Assembly: GCA_937898415.1 (NCBI GenBank)
Contig: CALDLA010000166.1
Location: 1-48,539, forward strand
Origin: an uncultured Prevotellaceae bacterium
GTDB taxonomy: Bacteria > Bacteroidota > Bacteroidia > Bacteroidales > Bacteroidaceae
Reading direction: 5' to 3'
DNA length: 48,539 nt
The notes under the pieces were generated by a model. It ran no database searches, was not told the origin of the DNA, and saw only the letters and a list, made by a program, of their open reading frames with translations. This document shows, piece after piece, positions 40,560 to 48,539 of the stretch; the stretch's first letter is position 1; each line of letters opens with the position of its first letter. Position numbers and translations under genes: made by a program.

Positions 40560-43256
40560 TTAGAACTGGAAACTAGCCGAGAATTGTATATTGCGCCCGG
40601 GGCAATAAGAGCGCGTAATCTGTTCGATTTCCCCTTGTGGGGTCTTTTCAAACTGCTTGAGCTGCACCTTTTGTGCCAGGAGGTCACGAACGGAGAGACG
40701 AAGATCGAGACGACCGATGCGCTTGGCAATGTTGAAGTCGAGCTGGTGGCGAGGCATTTCGTAACTGTCGGGGACGCGTATCTCGGTGTTACCGGTTCCC
40801 ACGCTACGTCCTACACCAATCAGGCGCTTGCCAATCACGTTGTAGAGTAAGGAAGCCGTCCATCCCTGCATCTGCTCTGCTTTGCCGGGAATTTGGTTGC
40901 TGTTGAAGAAAAGACCCACATTGACCAAGTAGGGCGACTGTCCTTGCATTGGGCGCGATTCCTCCTTGCTTCCATCAGGGAAAGTGACGTTGCTCTTGAT
41001 CCATGAGGCGTTGAGTGAGAGAGAGAGGAACGGCAGACGCATGAAGTCTAGCTGTTTACGAATGTCGAGTTCGACGCCATAGTTGTTGGCTCCCTCTGCG
41101 TTGAGGTAGGAATATACAAGGTCGGTGCCACCAGCCACAGTATACGTCCACTCGATAGGGTTGCGGAAGTGCTTATAGAAGAGTGAGAGGCTTACCACCT
41201 CACCCGCATGAGGATACCATTCCCAGCCAAGGTCGAAGTTATCAATATAAGTGGGTAATAGATTGTGATTGCCTTGCACGTTGCTGGCAAGATCGAAGTC
41301 GTAATAGACACTGGAAGAGAGTTCGCGAAACTCAGGGCGGTTGGTCGTGCGACCGTATGCCAGACGCACCTGCTGCTTGTCTGTAAGGTGGTAGGCAAGA
41401 TTGAGCGATGCGAAGAGGTCGTTGTAGTCATAGAACGTAGAAAGAGGCGAAGGCTCCTGACGACGGGTGTTGGAGATGAGTTCTGTACGTACATACTCAA
41501 ATCTAACACCACCATATATGTCAAATCGTCGGATGGGGAGTTTTGCGCTCACATAGCCGCTGCCCTGTGTGCTTCGGGCAGAATAGTTGTTGCTCCAGTC
41601 GATGAGCTCGTGCCAACTGATGCCATTCGTATTGGTCGGCGAACCTGTCGCACCATTGTCCATGGTCAAGATCATTGGCAGACCTGTCTCTGTATCCCAA
41701 CCATTAAGTGACCTGGGCAACTGGCCACCCTCATACTGCAACGTCCATTGACGCGTCTCATAAGTTCTGCGACGATGCTCGGCATAGGCACCGGCAAAGA
41801 GGGAGGGTGTGAACGAACCGAAAGCAAACTCGTGCTTCCAGTTGGCAGCCGCCGAAAAAATGTGCTCATCCAGTTGGGACGTTTCCCGATTAAAGTCGTT
41901 CAGGTTGTCTATCATGAAACGGCCTTCTTCTTCCATCATGCTGTATCGCCTACGGTTGGGCAGATGGCGATTGGCGTACGCATAGCCAAGACTCCAATCA
42001 AGTTTGTCTGCTTCTGATGGTGTATGTTTGCCGTCCAACTGAACATTATAGGTGAGTCTTCGCTGGCGGTAATACTCTGCCTGACGCACATGGTCGCCCT
42101 GCGCATCAAAGCCATCACGATCCGTGTAACGATCCTTACCCAAGTGATTGAGAATCTGTTTCAATTCGAATCGGTTGCGCCCTGAGGCGGAGAGGTAGGT
42201 AAGGTTGAGCAAGGCACCAAGTCGGCGGTTAAGGTTGAACTGCTGGTCAATCATTTGGCGCAGGTAGTTGGAGCGATTGTGTGTCACATCGTAAGCACCA
42301 AAGAGATTGTTTTCCATGTCGTACAGTGTACGGTATTGCTGTGTGAAATTGACGCTGGTCACGAGTGCCCATGTCTGTCCTTTGTCTGTACGCCATCGTT
42401 GTGCTGTGCTTGCCGAAGCACTGATGTCCCCGACTGGAGAAGATGATTGTGTATGCCAGTCGTTTTCCTTGGCAGAGAGGAATTGACGGAAATGAGATGA
42501 AGTATTCCACGATGTCCCTAACGAGATTTCCGTCTTGTTCTCGCTCGGTACATCTTTCGTATTGACCAGAATGAAGCCTCCCGAGAAGTCAGCCGGATAT
42601 TCAGGTGCAGACGACTTAACCACCATCATATTGTCAAGTTGTGATGATGGGATAATATCGAACGAGAATGCGCGTTGGTCGGCTTCGCTCGAAGGTACAG
42701 CGGCACCATTCAGCCACACATTATTATATCGTTGTGAGAGCCCTCGCACCATCACGAACTTCTCGTCGATGATGCTCACACCAGGTATGCGTCGTATCAC
42801 CTCACCTGCATCCTTGTCCTGTGTCCGTTTGATGTGCTGCTCGTTCACGCCCGTCATTGTGACGTGTGCCTCTTTCTGCTCGCGAGTGGTGGATGCATCG
42901 GTGTTGTGGCGCAGTGTTGAGCTGACCGTTACCTCGCCAAGCGTGGTATTGTTGGGCTCAAGCACGAAATCTATTATCAATTCATCTCCTGTCACCTTAA
43001 CATCCTCTTTTATCATGGTCTTGAAACCAATGAATCGCACAGTCAACGTATAGGTACCATTCTTTAATATCAACGAGTAGTTTCCATCAATGTCAGCGGA
43101 AGTTCCTTGTCCGTCATTCGTTAAGATGGTTGCCCCAGTAAGAGGCTCGTTGGTACCTTGCTCTATAATTTTGCCTTTCACTATACCGGCAAAACTGATG
43201 GAAGGCATAATGAGGAGGAGAGTTGCTATTATTATACTTTTAATTTTGTTTTCCAT
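40560..43256 (-). CDS. TonB-dependent receptor, putative phosphate/phosphoester uptake
   Basis: Outer-membrane receptor of 898 aa. Signal peptide (to about SFAG), a carboxypeptidase-regulatory-like domain (GIVKGKIIEQGTNEPLTGAT), a plug domain with IPGVSIIDEKFVMVRGLSQRYN near 154-175 and a 22-strand barrel ending with FSASFQF. No SusD gene accompanies it; the downstream beta-helix lipoprotein may take that role. Because it is in an operon behind a Pho-type promoter and beside phosphate transporters, uptake of phosphate or phosphorylated compounds is likely; this is inferred. It follows an acidic 53-aa gene by 15 nt. Confidence 0.88.
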   Translation of the reverse strand: MENKIKSIIIATLLLIMPSISFAGIVKGKIIEQGTNEPLTGATILTNDGQGTSADIDGNYSLILKNGTYTLTVRFIGFKTMIKEDVKVTGDELIIDFVLEPNNTTLGEVTVSSTLRHNTDASTTREQKEAHVTMTGVNEQHIKRTQDKDAGEVIRRIPGVSIIDEKFVMVRGLSQRYNNVWLNGAAVPSSEADQRAFSFDIIPSSQLDNMMVVKSSAPEYPADFSGGFILVNTKDVPSENKTEISLGTSWNTSSHFRQFLSAKENDWHTQSSSPVGDISASASTAQRWRTDKGQTWALVTSVNFTQQYRTLYDMENNLFGAYDVTHNRSNYLRQMIDQQFNLNRRLGALLNLTYLSASGRNRFELKQILNHLGKDRYTDRDGFDAQGDHVRQAEYYRQRRLTYNVQLDGKHTPSEADKLDWSLGYAYANRHLPNRRRYSMMEEEGRFMIDNLNDFNRETSQLDEHIFSAAANWKHEFAFGSFTPSLFAGAYAEHRRRTYETRQWTLQYEGGQLPRSLNGWDTETGLPMILTMDNGATGSPTNTNGISWHELIDWSNNYSARSTQGSGYVSAKLPIRRFDIYGGVRFEYVRTELISNTRRQEPSPLSTFYDYNDLFASLNLAYHLTDKQQVRLAYGRTTNRPEFRELSSSVYYDFDLASNVQGNHNLLPTYIDNFDLGWEWYPHAGEVVSLSLFYKHFRNPIEWTYTVAGGTDLVYSYLNAEGANNYGVELDIRKQLDFMRLPFLSLSLNASWIKSNVTFPDGSKEESRPMQGQSPYLVNVGLFFNSNQIPGKAEQMQGWTASLLYNVIGKRLIGVGRSVGTGNTEIRVPDSYEMPRHQLDFNIAKRIGRLDLRLSVRDLLAQKVQLKQFEKTPQGEIEQITRSYCPGRNIQFSASFQF

Positions 43257-43271
43257 TTTGTTTTCAATTTC

Positions 43272-43433
43272 TTAATCGTCGTCATCATCATCGTCGTCGT
43301 CCCAATCCTCACCTTCTTCATAAAAGGAGATGGAACGAGACTTTTCCATCTCGTCAGCATCTATGATAATGCATTGACCCTGGTCGGGAAAGACTGAATC
43401 TTTACACTTTGTAAACTGATTAAATATGCTCAT
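43272..43433 (-). CDS. 53-aa acidic protein with poly-Asp tail
   Basis: A frame that begins MSIFNQFTKCKDSVFPDQ and ends GEDW plus nine Asp residues. Its ATG overlaps the stop of the truncated HD gene (ATGA), and the receptor gene follows at once, so it is translated in the operon if real. The two Cys residues and the acidic tail could bind metal ions. No homologue is known to me. The position exactly at the truncation point of the HD paralogue suggests it came with the rearrangement. Confidence 0.5.
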   Translation of the reverse strand: MSIFNQFTKCKDSVFPDQGQCIIIDADEMEKSRSISFYEEGEDWDDDDDDDDD

Positions 43434-43975
43434 ATCTCAACGGAATGGACGGGATGTGTAGCCATGTGCCCGACGATGCCTTCTATTGCGATGGAACGGA
43501 TGATAGTCCGCCTTAGGATATCACTGTCTTCAGGAAGGAGTTGCAACAAAACCTTTTCAATAATAGGATAGGATATGATGGCAGAATACAGTTCATGCCC
43601 ACTCCTTCCTATTGTCATTCCGCTGTCATGAAGAAGTGAGGCAATCATCACCGCCGCTACACTGTCGGCAAACGTCCCGATGTTTTCCTTTTCCAAACTT
43701 GTCTGCATTCCCGCTGTATATAATATACTCAGCATCTTCAGGGCATTGCGGCATACAGTCTTCATGTGAACAGGCCCGTGGTCATTCAACCCCAGACGTC
43801 CTATTGACACCATGTTGGCATAATTTTGTATAGCGGCTATTTCCTGATGATTCCGAAGATTGTTCCACAGTCTTATAGGCAAGTCATCGCCAGATGTCTG
43901 TTCTTCCACAATCTTTGTAACCAAATCGGTGATTTTCTCTTCGACTTGTATTTCCTTTTGTGATTTTGATTCCAT
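43430..43975 (-). pseudogene. C-terminally truncated HD-domain paralogue
   Basis: The 181-aa frame (MESKSQKEIQVEEK start) is clearly a paralogue of the HD protein at 37940-38776 and keeps HGPVHM, LLHDSGM and GHMATHPVHSVE. It stops after VEI exactly where the full copy continues with AGLILIADGCD, so the metal-binding Asp of that segment and the whole C-terminal domain are gone. It may be a non-functional remnant or a short regulatory form. Start at 43975 by alignment; the open frame upstream to 44071 overlaps the microprotein gene. Confidence 0.7.
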
Positions 43976-44004
43976 ACTTTCGACTAAATAATCATGGTTG
44001 GTTT

Positions 44005-44112
44005 TTAAGCCTTTGACAGTGCAACAAATACAAATGTCATAAGCACTACGAGGATGACAAATCTCACCCAATTAAAGATTCTCTGAATTTTTTCTGCTTT
44101 TTCTTTATCCAT
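44005..44112 (-). CDS. 35-aa membrane microprotein (paralogue of 37687-37788)
   Basis: Same N-terminus as the 33-aa protein (MDKEKAEKIQRIFNWVRFVI), one transmembrane helix, and a different C-terminus (LSKA). First gene of the operon microprotein 2, truncated HD, acidic protein, TonB receptor. The gap to the HD gene is 29 nt. Confidence 0.6.
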   Translation of the reverse strand: MDKEKAEKIQRIFNWVRFVILVVLMTFVFVALSKA

Positions 44113-44262
44113 AAATGATTTAGCCAACCGTTAGTGATTGACATTGCAAAGATGAACTGAACATGTTACAAAAACATTTCATTCGTGTGATAGATAGGTT
44201 ACATTACCGTTTGTAACAGGATTGTAACATGGACGTAACAACAGCGTAATAAGATTGTAATA
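44051..44262. repeat. 212-bp duplicated promoter segment, copy 2
   Basis: Partner of 37727-37938. This copy is the functional divergent promoter between the receptor operon and nptA and is therefore the likely ancestral version. Confidence 0.85.
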
Positions 44263-44269
44263 TCTTTGC
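44146..44269. promoter_or_regulatory. Divergent Pho-box-like promoter (receptor operon / nptA)
   Basis: Plus strand: GTAAC at 44213, 44224, 44235 and GTAAT at 44246, 44257, all 11 bp apart; the core 44246-44250 ends 10 nt before TATCTTTGC (44261-44269), 27 nt upstream of nptA. Minus strand: cores at 44198, 44187, 44176 and 44165 (first and last are perfect GTAAC), ending 10 nt before CATCTTTGC (44146-44154). PhoB-type regulators bind 11-bp direct repeats in other phyla, so a Pho box is the natural reading. Confidence 0.75.
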
Positions 44270-44295
44270 AGCAAAATTTATAGGATAAAATACAA

Positions 44296-46005
44296 ATGGA
44301 ATTGATTATTAACATTTTCTCGCTTGTGGGGTCGCTGGCATTGTTCCTCTTTGGAATGAAGACAATGTCGGAGGGTCTGGAGAAGTTTGCAGGCGATCGC
44401 CTGCGCAGTATTTTGGCTGCGATGACAAAGAATCGTGTGATGGGTGTTCTAACAGGTATTCTTATTACGGCACTCATCCAGTCATCGAGTGCCACAACCG
44501 TGATGGTTGTAAGTTTTGTGAATGCAGGGTTGATGACGCTTGTGCAGTCTATTGGCGTCATCATGGGTGCAAACATCGGAACAACAGTTACAGCATGGAT
44601 TATATCAGCTGTTGGCTTTAAGGTGAACATCGCTGCCTTTGCTATCCCCTTGTTGGCTATCGGTATGCCATTGATATTCAGTGGCAAGGGTAACCGCAAG
44701 AGCATTGGCGAATTCATCTTCGGCTTCTCGTTCCTCTTTATGGGATTATCGTTTCTGCAAGAGGCTGCCACAGCGATGAATATCGGTGATATGGTGGCGG
44801 GGATGCTGGCTCACGTGCCGCAGGATTCGTTCTTCACCATCATCCTCTTTATTATTGTGGGTGCATTGGTCACGATGATTGTTCAGGCGTCAGCTGCCAC
44901 AATGGCCATTACGCTGATGCTCTTCGGCATGAACATCCCTGGTTTTGGCTTCGAACAAGCAGCTGCGCTGGCTATGGGACAGAATATTGGTACCACCATC
45001 ACTGCGTTTATGGCTTCGCTGACTGCCAATACACAAGCGCGCCGTGCAGCTCTGGCCCACATGTTCTTCAATGTGTTTGGTGTCGTGGCGTTCCTCATCG
45101 TGTTCTATCCCGCTTGTGATGCCGTTAGTTGGGTAGTAGAGAACTTAATGGGTGGTGGCAACGATCTCTTTAAGCTATCAGCCTTCCACACCGCCTTCAA
45201 CATCATCAACACGCTGTTGCTCATTGGTTTTGTGAAGCAGATAGAGATGTTTGTATGTCGTGTGCTGCCTATGAAGGCACAAGACGAGGACTATCGCCTG
45301 CGTTTCATCAGTGGCGGTCTGCTCTCTACAGCCGAACTCAGCATTATGGAGGCACAGAAGGAGATTCGCAGTTTCGCTGAGCGTTGTCAGCGCATGGCAG
45401 GTTTCGTGCCCACGCTTCTGGAAACGAAAGACGAGATGGAGTTTAATAAACTCTTTGCCCGTATTGAGAAATACGAGAACATCACCGACTCGATGGAGAT
45501 GGAGATTGCCAGCTATCTGAACAAGGTGAGTGAAGGTCGCTTGTCGGATGCGTCGAAAACTCAGATACAAAAGATGCTTCGCCAGATATCTGAGTTAGAG
45601 TCCATCGGTGACTCGGTTTATAACCTGGGGCGTACCCTGAATCGCCATCGCATGCACTGTCAGGAGGACTTTACTGCCGAGCAGATGCAGCACATGATGA
45701 CGATGCTGCAACTGGTAGGTGCTGCCCTCAGCGAGATGCTGAAACGCATTGACCAACCCACTACCAAGAATGGTGTGAAGACCTCGCTTAACATCGAGCA
45801 TGAAATCAATAACTATCGTACACAACTGAAGAACCAGAACCTGCACGATGTAAATGCTGGACTCTACGACTATCAGTTGGGTGTGTTCTATGTCGATTTC
45901 ATCTCAGAGTGTGAGAAACTTGGCGACTATGTAATGAATGTTGTGCAGGCAGGTAAGGGCTTGAACAATGACTTTGGCGACGGTCCTATCAACGGACAGG
46001 GCTAA
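44296..46005 (+). CDS. nptA: NptA-type Na+/phosphate cotransporter with PhoU domain
   Basis: Inner-membrane Na/Pi cotransporter of 569 aa (SLC34/NptA-like). The duplicated QSSSATTVMVVSFVNAG (near residue 65) and QASAATMAITLMLFG (near 199) are the family's repeat motifs. About eight to nine transmembrane helices end near residue 320. The C-terminal 220 residues hold PhoU-like three-helix repeats (IEKYENITDSMEMEIASYL, then ISELESIGDSVYNLGR). Divergent from the receptor operon and convergent with phoR, with overlapping stop codons. It joins PiT as a second Pi uptake system. Confidence 0.92.
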   Translation: MELIINIFSLVGSLALFLFGMKTMSEGLEKFAGDRLRSILAAMTKNRVMGVLTGILITALIQSSSATTVMVVSFVNAGLMTLVQSIGVIMGANIGTTVTAWIISAVGFKVNIAAFAIPLLAIGMPLIFSGKGNRKSIGEFIFGFSFLFMGLSFLQEAATAMNIGDMVAGMLAHVPQDSFFTIILFIIVGALVTMIVQASAATMAITLMLFGMNIPGFGFEQAAALAMGQNIGTTITAFMASLTANTQARRAALAHMFFNVFGVVAFLIVFYPACDAVSWVVENLMGGGNDLFKLSAFHTAFNIINTLLLIGFVKQIEMFVCRVLPMKAQDEDYRLRFISGGLLSTAELSIMEAQKEIRSFAERCQRMAGFVPTLLETKDEMEFNKLFARIEKYENITDSMEMEIASYLNKVSEGRLSDASKTQIQKMLRQISELESIGDSVYNLGRTLNRHRMHCQEDFTAEQMQHMMTMLQLVGAALSEMLKRIDQPTTKNGVKTSLNIEHEINNYRTQLKNQNLHDVNAGLYDYQLGVFYVDFISECEKLGDYVMNVVQAGKGLNNDFGDGPINGQG

Positions 46006-47447
46006 AACCTTGCGAGTGTGAACCTGATGGTAAGCCCGCCACCAGGCGTAGAAAGTGCAATTGCTTGTCCACCATGGGCGGCAACTGCATTTTTCACGAT
46101 GGCAAGCCCTAGACCTGTGCCACCAAGTTTGCGCGAGCGCCCTTTGTCTACACGGTAGAAACGTTCAAACAGGTGCTCACGGTGCTGCGCCTCTACGCCT
46201 TGGCCATTGTCGCTTACATTAAATTCGTAGAAGTGGCGTCCTTCTATTTCAATCTCTTGGCAGGCGATGATTAACCGTGTGGCCCCGTAGGCATAGGAAA
46301 TAGTATTGTCTATCAGATTTCGGAAAATGCTGTATAGCAGGCTCGAATCACCCTGTACTTCTATATTCTGTGGTAATTGGAGTTTTAGTTCGATACCTTT
46401 CTCTTGTAATTGCAAGTCTGTGTCATCTATCACATTTGTGATAATCTGCAAGACATCAACTTGACGATACTCATGCTGAGCATTAGATGAACTATCATCA
46501 ATCTCGTCAAGTTTAGTAAGCACACTCATATCCAGCAGAAGCTTGTTCATGCGTTCACTTTGAGCATAACAGCGTTCCAGAAAATGTTGTTTCTTATCAT
46601 TTGGCATATCGGGATTGTCGATGATGCTCTCTAAATAACCATGAATGCTGGCAGCAGGTGTTTTCAGCTCATGAGCGGCATTCTGGGTAAGCTGACGTTT
46701 GATACGCACTTTTTCTTCTTCCGAATGACGTAGTTTCCAATACAACATGATGATAGTGTGGCTGATATCACCCAATTCGTCATCTGGCAGCCGACGCTCC
46801 AATTCGTGGTCAAGTTCCTCACCTTCCTCGGCTTTCACGGCAAATTCACGTAAGTAACCAATGTGTCGGCTGATACGGTGAGTGATATAGTAGAGCACGA
46901 TGCCCAGCAACAGGGTGAGAACGCCTGAAAAATAAATGAAAGTATAGTCTGCCTGCAATGATCGGGTCAGCTCTGCAGAATAGGGTACGGCAGCACGAAC
47001 AATCATATCGCCGAAACGAGTTGCAGAATAGAAGTAGGTCTCGTGAGTAGACTGTGACATACGTTTGATATCGTAGCCACTGCCCTCTCGCAAAGCCTGT
47101 TGTATCTCCGTTCTCTGTAGATGGTTCCCCAATGCTTCCACATCAGTATCATAGCTATCAAGGATGACCCGTCCTTCCTTGTCTATCAAAGACACTCGAA
47201 GTCCCTCCATCTGATGATGTATAACATAATCGCGAAATAGCCAGCTACAGCTCATACTATCCTTGCCTACCGTCTGCACCATCTCATAGTTGTACATCTG
47301 CAGTCGTGAATGAAGAATATCAATTTTATACTCCTTTTCACGCTTATACTGATATACGCTAAAGCATATAGCAAAGAGCAGAAACACACCACCGATGCTT
47401 AGCAGTAAATTACGTTGAAAGGATTTACTTTTCAAAGCAGTAGCCAT
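46002..47447 (-). CDS. phoR: PhoR-like sensor histidine kinase
   Basis: Membrane sensor kinase of 481 aa. TM1 at about residues 13-33, a periplasmic domain of about 135 aa, TM2 near 170-190 (YFSGVLTLLLGIVLYYIT), a HAMP-like linker, the DHp H-box NAAHELKTPAASIHGYLE, and an HATPase domain with N (FRNLIDNTISYA), G1 (VSDNGQGV) and G2 (LGGTGLGLAIV) boxes. A periplasmic domain of this size is common in Bacteroidota PhoR. Start at 47447 or 47456; both overlap the phoB end. Phosphate sensing is inferred from the neighbours. Confidence 0.85.
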   Translation of the reverse strand: MATALKSKSFQRNLLLSIGGVFLLFAICFSVYQYKREKEYKIDILHSRLQMYNYEMVQTVGKDSMSCSWLFRDYVIHHQMEGLRVSLIDKEGRVILDSYDTDVEALGNHLQRTEIQQALREGSGYDIKRMSQSTHETYFYSATRFGDMIVRAAVPYSAELTRSLQADYTFIYFSGVLTLLLGIVLYYITHRISRHIGYLREFAVKAEEGEELDHELERRLPDDELGDISHTIIMLYWKLRHSEEEKVRIKRQLTQNAAHELKTPAASIHGYLESIIDNPDMPNDKKQHFLERCYAQSERMNKLLLDMSVLTKLDEIDDSSSNAQHEYRQVDVLQIITNVIDDTDLQLQEKGIELKLQLPQNIEVQGDSSLLYSIFRNLIDNTISYAYGATRLIIACQEIEIEGRHFYEFNVSDNGQGVEAQHREHLFERFYRVDKGRSRKLGGTGLGLAIVKNAVAAHGGQAIALSTPGGGLTIRFTLARF

Positions 47448-48108
47448 ATCCCACACGTGTTTTTATCTGTTTGCCATAATGGCCTATCTTCTTACGTAAT
47501 CTGGTGATGTTCACGTCCACCGTGCGGTCAAGAACCAGCACATCCTGTGGCCAACAATACTTCAATAAGTCTTCCCGAGAAAACACCTTGTTAGGATGTT
47601 GGAGAAAGAAAGACAACAATTCAAATTCCAGTTTGGTGAATTCTAGTTCCTTTCCGTCGCATATTACAGTCTTGGCATTCAAATCAACCATAATTCCTTC
47701 GTAAGCAATCTTATTATCAACAGCAGTAGAAACCGTTTGCTGCAATTGAGTACGTCTGAGTACAGCCTTAACCCTAGCCTTCACTTCTTTCATACCCAAT
47801 GGCTTGGCAATATAGTCGTCAGCACCGATATTCAATCCTTTTACCAAATTGTCCTCACTGTCGAGTGCCGTAATGAAGATAATGGGAATCTGTGTCGTAG
47901 CGGGATCGTTCTTTAGTCTGCGCGCCATCTGGAACCCCGACATTTCTCCCATCATAACATCTAGCAGAATAAGCGAATAATCTTGTAGGGGTAGTTCCAG
48001 TGCCTCCTCTGCTGAATTGGCTGTAACCACCTCAAAACCTTCATTCTCGAGGTTATATTGCAGTATTTCACAGATATCCTGCTCATCATCTACAACAAGT
48101 ATCTTCAT
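47425..48108 (-). CDS. phoB: PhoB-like response regulator
   Basis: OmpR/PhoB-family regulator of 227 aa. Receiver domain MKILVVDDEQDICEIL with the acidic pocket D7/D8, phosphoacceptor D50 (LILLDVMMG) and the conserved Lys in YIAKPLGMKE. The C-terminal winged helix has ELEFTKLEFELLSFFLQHPN and DRTVDVNITRLRKKIG. It should bind the GTAAC 11-bp repeats found at four promoters in the element. Start at 48108 is chosen because the receiver fold begins there. Confidence 0.88.
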   Translation of the reverse strand: MKILVVDDEQDICEILQYNLENEGFEVVTANSAEEALELPLQDYSLILLDVMMGEMSGFQMARRLKNDPATTQIPIIFITALDSEDNLVKGLNIGADDYIAKPLGMKEVKARVKAVLRRTQLQQTVSTAVDNKIAYEGIMVDLNAKTVICDGKELEFTKLEFELLSFFLQHPNKVFSREDLLKYCWPQDVLVLDRTVDVNITRLRKKIGHYGKQIKTRVGYGYCFEK

Positions 48109-48129
48109 AATTCTTCTGAATTTCAAGGC

Positions 48130-48138
48130 GCAAAGTTA
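48130..48138 (-). promoter_or_regulatory. -7 element of phoB-phoR
   Basis: TAACTTTGC on the minus strand, 22 nt before the phoB ATG. No 11-bp GTAAC array lies upstream, so phoBR is probably not autoregulated in the manner of the cargo genes. The stretch 48139-48420 otherwise holds no gene that I can support. Confidence 0.5.
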
Positions 48139-48420
48139 TATACTTTTTCCGAAAAATAGAAAGGATTTATATTACAATGTTATTAAATCTCAATATAGCA
48201 GGTGCTTTTGCATGATAATTATTGATTTACGTAAGTGTTCAGCCGCCTTTTCAAATTCGAGGGAATGATCTAGATGGTGCATCAGCAACTTTCTTCACAC
48301 GCTGTGCTGTGCTTGCTCTGGTTACCCTATAAATCAGTTTGATACTCTATATAATGCTTGCCAAAGTGTCTCTGAATGTCATGATTTTATATGAGGTGAT
48401 ACTTAAAAAAACGTAAATAG

Positions 48421-48444
48421 ATAACCAAAATTTGTTCAGACGGA
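48421..48444. repeat. Arm-type direct repeat, right copy
   Basis: Identical over 24 bp to 25925-25948, 44 bp inside the right attachment repeat. Confidence 0.7.
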
Positions 48445-48451
48445 AAAGAAA

Positions 48452-48479
48452 AAGGAGTTACGATTTCTCGTAACTCCTT
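48452..48479 (-). terminator. Element-borne terminator for tRNA-Asn
   Basis: AAGGAGTTACG (48452-48462) pairs with CGTAACTCCTT (48469-48479). On the minus strand it follows the tRNA 3' end and is succeeded by a TTTTTCTTTT tract, so the element replaces the native terminator it displaced. Confidence 0.75.
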
Positions 48480-48489
48480 GATTTTAAGG

Positions 48490-48539
48490 CGCTTCAGGAT
48501 GGGCTTGAACCAACGACCCCCTGATTAACAGTCAGGTGC
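48490..48539 (-). tRNA. tRNA-Asn (GTT), 3' part at the window edge (right attachment site)
   Basis: Visible are the anticodon arm CCTGA-CTGTTAA-TCAGG (GTT), the variable loop, a T arm with GTTCAAGC-like loop and the acceptor strand CTGAAGC with discriminator G. The 5' part lies beyond the window. The last 43 bases of the tRNA 3' end are duplicated at 25764-25808. Confidence 0.85.

Larger units (their letters stand above)
25764..48532. mobile_element. 22.8-kb integrative mobilizable element in tRNA-Asn carrying a phosphate regulon
   Basis: The boundaries are two identical 45-bp copies of the tRNA-Asn 3' part (25764-25808 and 48488-48532). A tyrosine recombinase lies 220 bp inside the left end. 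A 24-bp repeat (25925-25948 and 48421-48444) near both ends, with a third partial copy at 25993-26012, fits integrase arm-type sites. Replication-type genes (DUF3853, DUF3987, toprim) and a MobV relaxase are present. No conjugation pore genes are seen, so it should be mobilised by a helper, like NBU elements. The cargo is phosphate uptake and PhoR-PhoB. Confidence 0.85.

Noticed and set aside
37940..44071. Composite transposon between the two 212-bp repeats
   Set aside because: No transposase or terminal inverted repeats; the repeats are promoter duplications and the repeat edges are not insertion-like.

Overview
The window looks like a Bacteroidota chromosome, most likely Bacteroidales and probably Prevotellaceae. 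Promoters of the TTTG-N20-TAnnTTTG type recur throughout, the division/cell-wall cluster has the Bacteroidota gene order, and there are SusC/TonB-type receptors and a glycine-lipid synthase pair. No species can be named from the sequence alone.

Region 1 (1-15.7 kb, minus strand) is a complete dcw cluster transcribed from mraZ through rsmH, ftsL, ftsI, murE, mraY, murD, ftsW, murG, murC, ftsQ and ftsA to ftsZ. A three-repeat MraZ operator lies in front of it and an inverted REP-like pair sits on the murG/murC junction. Region 2 (15.8-19.5 kb, plus strand) holds glsA-glsB, a serine dehydratase gene broken by one in-frame amber codon, and a 5'-truncated remnant of a toprim-like (DUF2220/JetD-like) gene.

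Region 3 (19.6-24.85 kb, plus strand) is a putative RNA-repair island. It begins with a promoter-to-terminator unit of about 350 nt that probably encodes a structured RNA. An Rnl2-type RNA ligase, a metallophosphoesterase, a Thg1-like 3'-5' polymerase, an unknown protein, a second metallophosphoesterase and a WYL-regulator-like HTH protein without its WYL domain follow. Region 4 (24.86-25.45 kb, minus strand) is an operon of seven tRNAs (Ser-GCT, Ser-TGA, Phe, Tyr, Trp, His, Cys).

Region 5 (25.76-48.53 kb) is an integrated mobilizable element bounded by a 45-bp direct repeat of the 3' end of tRNA-Asn. Its left half carries a tyrosine recombinase, an AAA ATPase/DUF234 gene between two palindromes, a membrane protein, an iteron-like array, DUF3853, DUF3987 and toprim/zinc-finger replication genes, a hairpin array and a MobV-type relaxase. 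Its right half is a complete phosphate-acquisition and sensing cargo: a PiT permease with a PhoU-like tail, an NptA-type Na/Pi cotransporter with a PhoU domain, a TonB-dependent receptor, a beta-helix lipoprotein, two HD proteins, two paralogous 33/35-aa membrane microproteins, a 53-aa acidic protein, and PhoR-PhoB.

Four promoters inside the cargo share one architecture: GTAAC-like cores repeated every 11 bp, with the last core ending exactly 10 nt before the -7 box. This looks like a Bacteroidota Pho box read by the element's own PhoB, so the element would be a self-contained mobile phosphate regulon. Together with the RNA-repair island, this is the most interesting content of the window.
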